Shown here piece after piece: positions 28,394 to 36,135 of a DNA stretch of 64,000 nt. The stretch spans positions 1-64,000 of the forward strand of contig FP929003.1 in the NCBI GenBank assembly GCA_000196815.1, written 5' to 3'. Source of the DNA: Nitrospira defluvii (GTDB taxonomy: Bacteria > Nitrospirota > Nitrospiria > Nitrospirales > Nitrospiraceae). Position numbers and translations under genes: made by a program. Positions within the stretch are counted from its first letter, which is position 1, and every line of letters starts with the position of its first letter. The notes below the pieces were generated by a model that worked only from the letters and a program-made list of their open reading frames with translations, was not told where the DNA came from and ran no database searches.

Positions 28394-30369
28394 CGAGGCC
28401 CGCTGCATCCCCGCCGGAAGTGGTTGTCCGTGTGTCCGGCTTCGTCAAGCGCTACAAGCAGCATCGTGCGGTCGACCGCCTGGACCTCACCGTCCAGAGG
28501 GGTGAGATCTACGGACTCATCGGACCGGATGGTGCGGGCAAGAGCAGCGTGATGAAAGCGATCGCCGGGGTGTTGCGGTACGAAGAGGGATCCGCCGAAG
28601 TGTTCGGGACCCTTGTGGACTCCGAGCGCGCGGCGGAGCGGGTAAAACCGCGCATCGGATTTCTCCCGCAGGGATTGGGGCTCAACCTCTACCCTGAACT
28701 CTCCGTCGAAGAAAACATCGACTTCTTCGCCAGGCTGCGGCTGGTCCCGGAGCCTGAACTTCGCAAGCGCAAGTCCCGGCTGTTGGCGATCACCCGCCTG
28801 GACCGCTTTCGCGGCCGGTTGATGAAGCAGCTCTCGGGCGGAATGAAGCAAAAGCTCGGCTTGATCTGTACGCTGATCCATGAGCCGGAGCTGGCCATCC
28901 TGGACGAGCCGACGACCGGCGTCGACCCTGTCTCGCGGCGGGACTTCTGGGCCATTCTTGCCGAATGGCAGGCGGACAAGGGCATGACCGCACTGGTGTC
29001 GACCGCCTACATGGACGAAGCGGCCCGCTTTCACCGGCTCTCGTTTCTCTCTCATGGGCGGGTGCTGGCATCGGGCACGCCCGCAGCAGTTCAGTCACTG
29101 GTCCCGGGCCTTGTCGTCACCTTCGAATCGAGCCCGCAACTGGAAGCGGTGGCCCGCCTGAAACACCGGTATGCCCAAGTTGAATCCCTGGGCCCCTTAC
29201 TGCACGTGTTCACGCCAGAACGGGAGCCGGAAGCCGCCGTCGCGGGGATCCGGCACGCGCTGGAAAATTTACCGCTCGAGCATGTCCGCACGGATGAGCC
29301 GGAGTTGGAAGATGTCGTGGTGGCGCTGCTCTTGAAGGAACGAGAAGAACAACCGGGTGTGTCGGCAGGATCGGACCACTCCGCTCGCCCTGCGGGCAGG
29401 CAGCAGCTCGACGGACTGGCCGTCGAGGCCAAGGAGCTCATTCGGGACTTCGGTTCGTTTCGAGCCGTGGATCGGGTCAGCTTTGACATGAAGCAAGGTG
29501 AAATCTTCGGGTTGCTGGGCGCGAACGGGGCAGGCAAGACGACCGTCATCAAGATGCTGACCGGAATTGTGCCTCCGACGGCCGGAGAGGGGCGTGTGGC
29601 CGGCGCGGATATGCGCACGGCGGGCGGCGCGATCAAGGAGCGCATCGGCTACATGTCGCAAGCGTTCTCCCTCTATCTGGACCTGACCGTCATTGAGAAT
29701 ATCCGACTGTTTGCCGGTATCTACGGGTTGGCTCGGCGAGAGGCCCAGCAACGGATGGAGTGGATCGTGGAGATGGCCGGCCTGACCGGCTATGAGAATG
29801 ATCGGACGGGTCGCCTTCCCATGGGTGTGCGGCAACGTCTGGCGTTGGGTTGCGCGCTCGTTCATAGCCCACGGGTGCTGTTTTTGGATGAACCGACGTC
29901 AGGAGTGGACCCCATCGGCCGTCGGCGGTTCTGGGAGCTGCTGTCACGGTTGGCCCGCGAGGAAGGGGTCGCGATTCTCATTACGACGCACTATCTCAGC
30001 GAAGCGGAGCATTGCGATCGCCTGGCCCTCATGTATGCCGGACGCATCGTGGCCGAGGGAACGCCGGCGCACCTGAAAAGACAGGTCGAGCGGGACATCG
30101 GGCAACTCATGGAGATTGTCGCCGATAAGCCGGGGCTCGCACTCGGGCACGTAGTGGCAGCCGGGTTCGCCGGCGCGGCGCTCTTCGGCACCAAGATCCA
30201 TGTGCTCTCGCGTGATCCGGGCCGCGACGAGGGACGTCTTCGGGATGTCCTGGCCCGCTCCGGGATTGCGGTCGAAGCGGTGCGGACGCGGATGCTCAGC
30301 CTGGAGGATGTCTTTGTGTCCAGGGTGATGGCACTGGAACAGGCGGCGCAAAAGGAGGTGTCAGCCTGA
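28390..30369 (+). CDS. YbhF-like ABC transporter ATP-binding protein, two NBDs
   Basis: This 659-aa protein has two ABC ATPase domains. Domain 1 has Walker A GPDGAGKSS, signature LSGGMKQKLGL and Walker B ILDEPTTGVDP. Domain 2 has Walker A GANGAGKTT, but its signature reads LPMGVRQRLAL instead of LSGGxxQ, with Walker B LDEPTSGVDP. The degenerate second signature may make one ATP site non-hydrolytic. The tandem layout matches YbhF of the YbhFSR exporter of E. coli. It lies between the adaptor and two permeases, and starts with ATG overlapping the previous stop. Confidence 0.93.
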   Translation: MTRPAASPPEVVVRVSGFVKRYKQHRAVDRLDLTVQRGEIYGLIGPDGAGKSSVMKAIAGVLRYEEGSAEVFGTLVDSERAAERVKPRIGFLPQGLGLNLYPELSVEENIDFFARLRLVPEPELRKRKSRLLAITRLDRFRGRLMKQLSGGMKQKLGLICTLIHEPELAILDEPTTGVDPVSRRDFWAILAEWQADKGMTALVSTAYMDEAARFHRLSFLSHGRVLASGTPAAVQSLVPGLVVTFESSPQLEAVARLKHRYAQVESLGPLLHVFTPEREPEAAVAGIRHALENLPLEHVRTDEPELEDVVVALLLKEREEQPGVSAGSDHSARPAGRQQLDGLAVEAKELIRDFGSFRAVDRVSFDMKQGEIFGLLGANGAGKTTVIKMLTGIVPPTAGEGRVAGADMRTAGGAIKERIGYMSQAFSLYLDLTVIENIRLFAGIYGLARREAQQRMEWIVEMAGLTGYENDRTGRLPMGVRQRLALGCALVHSPRVLFLDEPTSGVDPIGRRRFWELLSRLAREEGVAILITTHYLSEAEHCDRLALMYAGRIVAEGTPAHLKRQVERDIGQLMEIVADKPGLALGHVVAAGFAGAALFGTKIHVLSRDPGRDEGRLRDVLARSGIAVEAVRTRMLSLEDVFVSRVMALEQAAQKEVSA

Positions 30370-31520
30370 ATCTGCAACGAATCGGCGCCGTGGCGCTCAA
30401 AGAATGGAAGGAGACCACCAGAGACCGGCTGTTCCTGCTGTTGGCGTTCTTGTTGCCGGCCCTGTGGTTGGTGGTATTCGGGTACGGCTTGAATCTGGAT
30501 GTCGAAAACATTCCGTTCGCGGTCCTGGATCGGGATCACAGCGAGTTGAGCCGGGACTATCTCCACCGGTTCATGCAGTCGCGATATTTTTCGTTTCAGG
30601 GGTATGCCGACGATGAACGCGCCCTTGATCGCCTGTTGACCGAGACGAAAATCCGGGCGGCCATCATCGTTCCCGAGCGGTTCCAGGAGCAGTTGGCGGC
30701 GGGAGAACCGGCCTCCGTGCAGACCTTGCTCGACGGGGCCTTTCCTCTTCATACGGATATCGCCAAAGGCTATGTCATTGCCATCAACCAGGCGTTCACC
30801 GAGGAGCGATTGATCGAGTACCTGCGCCGAACCCGTGGTCTTACTCAGGAGCAGGCCGGTGCGCTGGTGCGTCCGCTGACCGTCGAGGTGCGATATCTGT
30901 ACAACGAGGAAGTCCGGAGTACCTGGTCCATGGTGCCGGCGCTGGTCATGTTCACGCTGATGCTCGCCTCGCCCCTGCTGACGGCGCTTGGGGTCGTGCG
31001 GGAAAAAGAAACGGGTTCGATTTACAACATCTATAGCTCCACCGTGAGCCGCGCCGAATTCCTCACCGGCAAGCTGCTTCCCTATATCGTCATCTCACTC
31101 GTGAACGTCCTTGTGTTATGGCTGATGGCCGTCGGCCTGTTTCAGGTGCCCTTTAAGGGAAACTTCCTTCTGTTCTTTTCGGCGTCGGTTCTATTCGTGT
31201 GCTGTACCACGGGGATCGGCCTGCTGATTTCTCTGCTGGTGCAGACGCAAATGGCGGCGCTGATTATCACGATGGTCGTGGCGATGATCCCGACCATTCT
31301 CTTTTCCGGTCTCTTGGTGCCGGTGGCTTCGCTCACAAGAGGTGCGAAGGTACAGGCGCATCTGTATCCTGCCATGTATTACACCAACATCGTGCGGGGA
31401 AGTTTTCTGAAGGGCGTGGGCGCGGACGTGCTGTGGACCGACCTGCTGGCGCTGGCGATGTTTGCCGTCGCATTGAGCGGACTTACGTACCGGCTCTTCA
31501 CCAAGAGGCCGAAGACATGA
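30366..31520 (+). CDS. YbhS/R-like ABC-2 permease 1 (non-standard CTG start)
   Basis: This permease of the ABC-2 type has 384 aa if it starts at the CTG of 30366. An N-terminal helix (LFLLLAFLLPALWLVVFGYG), a long periplasmic domain and a C-terminal block of about five helices fit the family. The ATG/GTG in the reading is GTG at 30390, which has no ribosome-binding site. AAAGGAGGTG at 30351-30360 ends 5 bases before CTG, overlapping the previous stop as CTGA, and gives NLQRIGAVALKEWKE, the usual beginning of this family. I take the CTG start as more likely. A second permease follows. Confidence 0.85.
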   Translation: MNLQRIGAVALKEWKETTRDRLFLLLAFLLPALWLVVFGYGLNLDVENIPFAVLDRDHSELSRDYLHRFMQSRYFSFQGYADDERALDRLLTETKIRAAIIVPERFQEQLAAGEPASVQTLLDGAFPLHTDIAKGYVIAINQAFTEERLIEYLRRTRGLTQEQAGALVRPLTVEVRYLYNEEVRSTWSMVPALVMFTLMLASPLLTALGVVREKETGSIYNIYSSTVSRAEFLTGKLLPYIVISLVNVLVLWLMAVGLFQVPFKGNFLLFFSASVLFVCCTTGIGLLISLLVQTQMAALIITMVVAMIPTILFSGLLVPVASLTRGAKVQAHLYPAMYYTNIVRGSFLKGVGADVLWTDLLALAMFAVALSGLTYRLFTKRPKT

Positions 31521-31530
31521 GAGCTGAGGC

Positions 31531-32685
31531 ATGACGGCGCGGCAGCAGGCAGTCACGTGGGGGCGGCGGCTCGCGGCGATGACGTGGAAGGAAATCCTGC
31601 AACTGTCGCGCGACGTGCCGCTGTTGTTGTTTCTCTTGTATTCGTTTTCACTCTCGGTGGTGGTCAGCGGGGCCGGGATCACGATGCAGCTGACCAATGC
31701 GGAGTTGCTGGTGCACGACGCGGATCATAGTCACTCGTCCCGCGAGCTGATCCATCGGTTTCAGCTCCCCTATTTCTCCTTCGCCGGGGAGATCAGCGAT
31801 CCGCGCGAGGGGCTCCGGCAACTGGACCAGGGCAGAGTGATGTTGCTGTTGGAGATTCCGCCACGATTTCACGAGGCCTTGATGAGCGGAGAACGGACAG
31901 CGGTGCAAGTCCTCGTCGATACCACCAATGCACCGCAGGGTCTCTCGGCAGCCGGGTATAGCGTGCGAATCGCCGGCCTGTTCGGGAGCGAGACGGGCCT
32001 GGCCTCGGCGGGTCTTTCCGGAGCAGAGGCAGCCATGCCGCGGGTCTCCAGCGCCCATCGCGTCTGGTTCAATCCCACCCAGGATGAACGATGGTTTCAG
32101 TCCATCGCCCATGTGTTACGCATGACGACGATCTTTGCGGTGTTGTTGCCGGCGGCTGCGCTGGTCCGTGAAAAGGAACGGGGCACGGTGGAACAGTTGC
32201 TGGTATCGCCGCTGTCCCCCTTTCAGATCATGTTTGCGAAGGTGCTGGCGATGTCCGGGGTCATCCTCATCGCGCTCAGTCTCGCCCTGTATGGCGTGTT
32301 GCACCCTGTCTTTCACGTGCCGATGAAGGGTTCGACCGGGCTCTTTTTTCTGCTGACCACCTTGCATGTGTTCACGACGGCCGGATTTGGGTTGGTGGCG
32401 GCGACCATCGCAAAGAACCAGGCGCAAGTAGGCATGATGACGCTCTTCGTCGTGGGCCCGATGCTGTTGCTGTCGGGCATTACCTCGCCGTACGAATCGA
32501 TGCCGAAGTGGGTGCAGACGGTCATGACGTTTTCCCCGTTGCGGTACTACATCGACATTACCTACGGCGTGATGCTGAAAGGGGCAGGCCTGGATCTCCT
32601 CTGGAAGCCCGTCGGCGCCATGCTCCTCTTGGGAGGAGCGTTGTTCGGGTTTGGAATGTGGCGATTCCGACGGCAATTCCAATGA
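31531..32685 (+). CDS. YbhS/R-like ABC-2 permease 2
   Basis: This 384-aa ABC-2 permease has an N-terminal TM helix (LLLFLLYSFSLSVVVSGAGI), a periplasmic domain of about 150 aa (HDADHSHSSRELIHRFQLPYFSF) and a C-terminal membrane block with EKERGTVEQLLVSPLSPFQIM. It is paralogous to the previous gene in layout. With it and the two-NBD ATPase it would form the YbhFSR-like transmembrane exporter. The start follows 10 bases after the previous stop. The substrate is unknown; E. coli YbhFSR has been linked to drug and cation export. It ends the operon; the next 533 bases hold no gene I can support except the small protein at 33219. Confidence 0.92.
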   Translation: MTARQQAVTWGRRLAAMTWKEILQLSRDVPLLLFLLYSFSLSVVVSGAGITMQLTNAELLVHDADHSHSSRELIHRFQLPYFSFAGEISDPREGLRQLDQGRVMLLLEIPPRFHEALMSGERTAVQVLVDTTNAPQGLSAAGYSVRIAGLFGSETGLASAGLSGAEAAMPRVSSAHRVWFNPTQDERWFQSIAHVLRMTTIFAVLLPAAALVREKERGTVEQLLVSPLSPFQIMFAKVLAMSGVILIALSLALYGVLHPVFHVPMKGSTGLFFLLTTLHVFTTAGFGLVAATIAKNQAQVGMMTLFVVGPMLLLSGITSPYESMPKWVQTVMTFSPLRYYIDITYGVMLKGAGLDLLWKPVGAMLLLGGALFGFGMWRFRRQFQ

Positions 32686-33088
32686 GCCGATAGCCTCGCC
32701 GCCCGTGTGCCACTCTCTGACAGTCGAGCACGATGGATCGGATCGACGTGAAGCATGGACCGATCACCGAGGCGGCAAACGGTGGGAGAGCGCAACACAA
32801 TCTCAACCACTGGAAGACCACAGGATGGCTGTGGTTCATCCACCGCCAGGTATTACCGGGATGCCTGTTGTGAGCGACGCGCAGGACATCTTCGAGTTCA
32901 GCGATCGATGAGCCTCATCCTCTAGCCGACCGACCAACCGTCTCTGCGCCATGGGTCCCACGGGGCAGAGGCGCGACAACCCACGATCTCAAAAGTCCCG
33001 AAGCGTAGTCCTCGACCGGTTCTCTGCCCTCCCTGACGATCTCCTTCGTCACCGTCGCATCGTCACTCAATGACTCAGGCGGATGTGA

Positions 33089-33174
33089 CCTGTTGGTGAT
33101 CAACAGGGTTTGCCTGTTGTTTCAATTGGTTACGGATATCAACGGCACAGGCAGCGAAGTGGAATGACCTTTGC
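33089..33174 (+). promoter_or_regulatory. Alternating CCTGTTG heptamers plus sigma-54-like promoter
   Basis: Three heptamers in alternating orientation are spaced by 5 bases: CCTGTTG at 33089-33095, CAACAGG at 33101-33107 and CCTGTTG at 33113-33119. Adjacent units are perfect inverted repeats, a layout expected of an upstream activating site for a dimeric activator. A sigma-54-like promoter, TGGAATG-ACCT-TTGC, follows at 33160-33174, with GG and GC 12 bases apart as required. The next gene starts at 33219. The 32686-33088 part of the gap holds nothing I can support. Confidence 0.55.
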
Positions 33175-33218
33175 CATTACCTGAAATAGCGCTGCATGAG
33201 GGATCGGGAGGTGAGGCC

Positions 33219-33350
33219 ATGAAAGACATGACGCTGTGGGGCTGGTGGTACGGAATGTTCGTGACCCTGCCGCTCTTCGTGGCAGGGCTGTTCCTGAAGG
33301 ATCGACTGGCGAGTGCGGTTCCGCAACGGGTGCGGAGCCACCGACGGTAA
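33219..33350 (+). CDS. Small membrane protein, 43 aa
   Basis: This short gene reads MKDMTLWGWWYGMFVTLPLF, then VAGLFLKDRLASAVPQRVRSHRR. It has one hydrophobic segment (about residues 6-26), a Trp-rich start and a basic C-terminal tail, so it is likely a single-pass inner-membrane protein with its tail in the cytoplasm. GGGAGGTGAGGCC precedes the ATG. It is the first gene after the sigma-54-like promoter, 21 bases before the second DoxX gene, and probably forms an operon with it. I do not recognise a family. Confidence 0.7.
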   Translation: MKDMTLWGWWYGMFVTLPLFVAGLFLKDRLASAVPQRVRSHRR

Positions 33351-33371
33351 TTCATATCAAGGAGGTGTGAC

Positions 33372-33878
33372 ATGTACGGCTTTTTCAAAACAGATGAGTC
33401 CTGGGCGGGTTTGATTCTTCGGGTGGTGCTGGGCGGCGTGATATTCGCGCACGGCGCTCAGAAACTATTGGGCTGGTACGGAGGGTTCGGGTTCGAGGGC
33501 ACCATGGGATTCTTTACTCAGAAGATGGGCCTCCCTTGGCTGGTCGCATTTCTCGTGATCATCGGTGAATCCATCGGCAGTCTGGGCTTGCTGGCCGGCC
33601 TGCTTACCCGGTTCACGGCGGCGAGCTTCATCGTGATCATGCTGGGCGCGATCATGACCGTGCACCTGCCGCAGGGGTTCTTCATGAACTGGTTCGGACA
33701 GCAGACCGGTGAAGGGTTCGAATTTCACCTGCTCGTGATCGGCATGAGTCTGGCGTTGCTGGTCGTCGGCGGGGGCAAGTGGTCGCTCGACGGTTTGATT
33801 GCCAGATGGCTGGGTGAGCCGTCGGCGGTTCAGCCCTCGCAAACAGGCAAGCCGGCCTATGCGTTCCGGACGTTGTAA
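33372..33878 (+). CDS. DoxX family membrane protein (paralogue B)
   Basis: This 168-aa DoxX family protein has four predicted helices and is clearly paralogous to the protein at 9878-10324: YGFFKTDESWAGLILRVVL, FAHGAQKLLGWYGG, GTMGFFTQKMGLPWLVAFL and LTRFTAASFIVIMLGAI correspond piece by piece. It has an extra C-terminal tail (WLGEPSAVQPSQTGKPAYAF). AAGGAGGTGTGAC precedes the ATG. It lies behind the alternating heptamer site together with the small membrane protein. Unlike the first copy it has no quinone-stress operator, so the two copies may answer different signals. Confidence 0.9.
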   Translation: MYGFFKTDESWAGLILRVVLGGVIFAHGAQKLLGWYGGFGFEGTMGFFTQKMGLPWLVAFLVIIGESIGSLGLLAGLLTRFTAASFIVIMLGAIMTVHLPQGFFMNWFGQQTGEGFEFHLLVIGMSLALLVVGGGKWSLDGLIARWLGEPSAVQPSQTGKPAYAFRTL

Positions 33879-33917
33879 GAGTCATTCAGAATCGCCGTGA
33901 ATGGAGACCCGGACACC

Positions 33918-34205
33918 ATGCTCAAAATTACGGTGTCGAACAACAATGCAGGGACCACCTACGGTCTATCCGGGCGGTTGGTGGGTCCCTGGGTCGAAGA
34001 GTTTCGGCAATGTTGGCTCCAGGCGGAATCAGGCGGAACGGTCCCCTGCCATGTCGATCTCCGGGAAGTGACCTTCATCGATGAGGCGGGAACCACGCTG
34101 CTGTCTCAGATGTCCCGCGAGGGGGTCACCATTCAGGCGTCAGGCTGTCTGACGAGGGCCATCGTGCAGAATTTAGGCAAGACGGGCGTTCACCATCACG
34201 GATGA
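33918..34205 (+). CDS. STAS-domain (anti-sigma-antagonist-like) protein
   Basis: This 95-aa protein resembles a single STAS domain: LKITVSNNNAGTTYGLSGRLVGPWVEEFRQCW, then HVDLREVTFIDEAGTTLLSQMSREGV. The Ser of the canonical DxxG(S/T) phospho-site region appears as FIDEAGTTLL, so a Thr is available. The family partner kinase is not in the vicinity. The start could be the GTG at 33897; ATG 33918 was chosen because GGAG lies upstream and the longer form adds no domain residues. It lies between DoxX and the repeat-protein gene in the second stress cluster. Confidence 0.7.
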   Translation: MLKITVSNNNAGTTYGLSGRLVGPWVEEFRQCWLQAESGGTVPCHVDLREVTFIDEAGTTLLSQMSREGVTIQASGCLTRAIVQNLGKTGVHHHG

Positions 34206-34218
34206 AGGGAGTCAAACG

Positions 34219-35136
34219 ATGAGACACACAATGGTTATTCTCGGTTCAATGGTTCTCAGCTTGTCGATGGCGGTGTCCTATGGGCAAGCCGCCGAAAGCG
34301 GGGGCAAGAGCGCGACGCACATGAAGGTCAGCGGAGTGGTATCGAATGTGGCGTCAGGCATCACCACCGTGAAGACCCCCTGGGGAACGATGAAGATCGC
34401 GTCCGCGCTCACGCCCAAGAATCTTGAGGTGGGGGAAGAAATCGAGATGCAGGTCAATGAAAACAATGCCGTGATCGATGTCCATCGGAAGGGAGACAAG
34501 GCCCATAGTCATCGCTTCGTGACCGGCAACCTGGCCTATGCCTCGCCGGATAAGAAAGAAATCAAAGTGTGGACGCCTGAAGGAGAGAAGGCCATCGATG
34601 TGCAAACCGGAAAGTCCAAGTTGTCTGCCTTGGAGGAAGGAGCCCCGGTGACGATCGAGTTAAACGAAGCGGGAAAGATGATCGACATCCATCGTTTCAC
34701 GGTCGAGATGAGCTTCGACGAACACCCGCGCACGAAACCCGGCTATGTCATTCAGGTGGATGGCACGGTCGTCAAGTTTGATTCGAGCCTGGCCTACGTG
34801 AAGACGCCGGCCGGACAGTACACGCTCTTGAAGAAGTATGCCCCGGCCGATGCGGCGGTCGGCGATCACGTGTCCCTCTGGATCAATGAAGAGGGTATGG
34901 TGATCGATGTGCATGGAAAAGATAAGGCCAAGGCCGGGACCCATCGGCTGATCTTCGGCAAGTTGATCCGTACCGGTCCCAACAAGAATCAGATTAAGCT
35001 CGCCACGCCGGAGGGCGAGAAGGTGTTTCCGCTGGAGCGGATGGAAATAAAGACCAAGCCGATCGCCGACGGAGACCATATCGTCGTCGAGCTGAACGAA
35101 GAAGGAACCGTCATCGATCTGCGGAAGGCGCAGTAA
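34219..35136 (+). CDS. Four-unit periplasmic repeat protein (family A)
   Basis: This 305-aa protein has a signal peptide (about 1-24, cut near GQAAE). The mature part is four units of about 60-75 aa, each ending N(E)-x-G/N-x-VIDVH or VIDLR: NENNAVIDVH, LNEAGKMIDIH, INEEGMVIDVH and LNEEGTVIDL. Units 1 and 3 share TxxVKTP-W/A-G, while units 2 and 4 share THR/SHR starts, P(E)GEK and LNE ends, suggesting duplication of a two-unit ancestor like the protein at 21380. I do not know a function. Periplasmic location and a neighbouring STAS and DoxX gene suggest envelope stress. Confidence 0.8.
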   Translation: MRHTMVILGSMVLSLSMAVSYGQAAESGGKSATHMKVSGVVSNVASGITTVKTPWGTMKIASALTPKNLEVGEEIEMQVNENNAVIDVHRKGDKAHSHRFVTGNLAYASPDKKEIKVWTPEGEKAIDVQTGKSKLSALEEGAPVTIELNEAGKMIDIHRFTVEMSFDEHPRTKPGYVIQVDGTVVKFDSSLAYVKTPAGQYTLLKKYAPADAAVGDHVSLWINEEGMVIDVHGKDKAKAGTHRLIFGKLIRTGPNKNQIKLATPEGEKVFPLERMEIKTKPIADGDHIVVELNEEGTVIDLRKAQ

Positions 35137-35144
35137 CCTGAATG

Positions 35145-35176
35145 GGTCTGGCGGGTGCCGACGCTCCCGCCAGACC
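35145..35176. terminator. Hairpin without T-run
   Basis: A perfect 11-bp stem, GGTCTGGCGGG at 35145-35155 and CCCGCCAGACC at 35166-35176, with a 10-base loop follows the stop of the repeat-protein gene by 8 bases. No T-run follows, so it may be a Rho-linked or processing hairpin rather than a standard terminator. It lies between that gene and the ABM gene. Confidence 0.55.
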
Positions 35177-35259
35177 GCACCGGGGGCCGATCACACCCTT
35201 CGCCTCAACAGGTGTCCGGTGAAGGTGGACGTCCACATCGAACCTATTCATGGAGGTGC

Positions 35260-35559
35260 ATGATGCCGGTGACATTGATCAATGTGTTTTCGGTCCCCGC
35301 TGCCAAGGAACCTGAGTTTGTGCAGTGGTGGCAGGGCGTCAAGGAGCACATCACGAAGCAAGAGGGGTTCATCAGCGGCACATTCCACAACAGTATCAAG
35401 GCGGAGAGCAGATTCAACTTCATCAATGTTGCGATCTGGGAGAATGAAGAGGTGTATTGGAAGGCCTACGAAACGAGCGTCACGCCGATGAAGGCCAAGC
35501 TCGGGGAACTGGGGGTTGAAATGACTCCCGCGCTCTATCGCGTCGCCTTCGAGTACTGA
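35260..35559 (+). CDS. ABM-domain (antibiotic biosynthesis monooxygenase-like) protein
   Basis: This 99-aa protein resembles the dimeric alpha-beta-barrel family that includes ABM monooxygenases and haem-degrading proteins: VTLINVFSVPAAKEPEFVQWW, EGFISGTFHNSIKAESRFNFINVAIWEN and YWKAYE. No catalytic residue can be assigned from sequence alone, and many members have unknown function. The ATG at 35260 follows GGAGGTGC. A longer reading from 35155 starts with Pro/Arg-rich residues unlike the family. It belongs to the second stress cluster. Confidence 0.75.
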   Translation: MMPVTLINVFSVPAAKEPEFVQWWQGVKEHITKQEGFISGTFHNSIKAESRFNFINVAIWENEEVYWKAYETSVTPMKAKLGELGVEMTPALYRVAFEY

Positions 35560-35589
35560 CTGTGCGAGTTCACCCACAAGGAGGATCGT

Positions 35590-36027
35590 ATGAGGAGGCA
35601 CAAGACATTCAGGGTGGTTGTCGGGACGCTAGTCCTCGCCGGGGCGCTTGTCGGAGCCGGGTGTCATCGTCATCATACCCCGTCCGAGCGCGCCGACTGG
35701 ATGACGAGCAAGATCGCCAAACATTTGGATCTGGACGACCAGCAGAAGGCGAAGCTCATGGCCGTGAGGGATGAAATGGTGGCGGCCCGCGCCGAGTCGC
35801 AGCAGGAGCACAAGGCAATCATGGAAGACGTGATTGCTCAGGTGAAAAGCGACCGGTTGGACCAAGCCAAGTTGACGCAACTGATGGAGCGGCACCAGGC
35901 CGAGCAGAAACGCGTGATGCAGCGCTTGTTGCCGAAGGCGGCGGACTGGCATGCAACCCTCCGACCGGAGCAGAAGGCGGAAGCCGTGGAGCACATCCGC
36001 AAGTGGATGGACCGGTATGGAGAGTAG
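35590..36027 (+). CDS. Spy/CpxP-like periplasmic protein (paralogue B)
   Basis: This 145-aa secreted protein is a close paralogue of the one at 26846-27286. GALVGAGCHRHHTP, then ERADWMTSKIAKHLDLDDQQ and a LRPEQKAEAVEHIRKWMDRYG end are nearly identical, with the variable part in the middle. The signal ends in GAGC, as in the first copy. The helical mature part resembles Spy/CpxP chaperones. CAAGGAGGATCGT precedes the ATG. Here it lies beside a repeat protein and DoxX rather than beside an exporter, so the two copies may serve different stress circuits. Confidence 0.85.
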   Translation: MRRHKTFRVVVGTLVLAGALVGAGCHRHHTPSERADWMTSKIAKHLDLDDQQKAKLMAVRDEMVAARAESQQEHKAIMEDVIAQVKSDRLDQAKLTQLMERHQAEQKRVMQRLLPKAADWHATLRPEQKAEAVEHIRKWMDRYGE

Positions 36028-36135
36028 GAAGAAAAGATAGTCAAACCGACAATCACCATCGAAGGACGGAGTGCGCTGCTCATGAAGCTTGAGCGGTCGA
36101 TGGACGGCTCCCAGAGCCTAAACCAGGAGGGTGCA

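Noticed and set aside
32915-33103. Minus-strand reading of 62 aa in the 32686-33218 gap
   Set aside because: It has no ribosome-binding site and low-complexity, Arg-rich residues, and it crosses the heptamer site.
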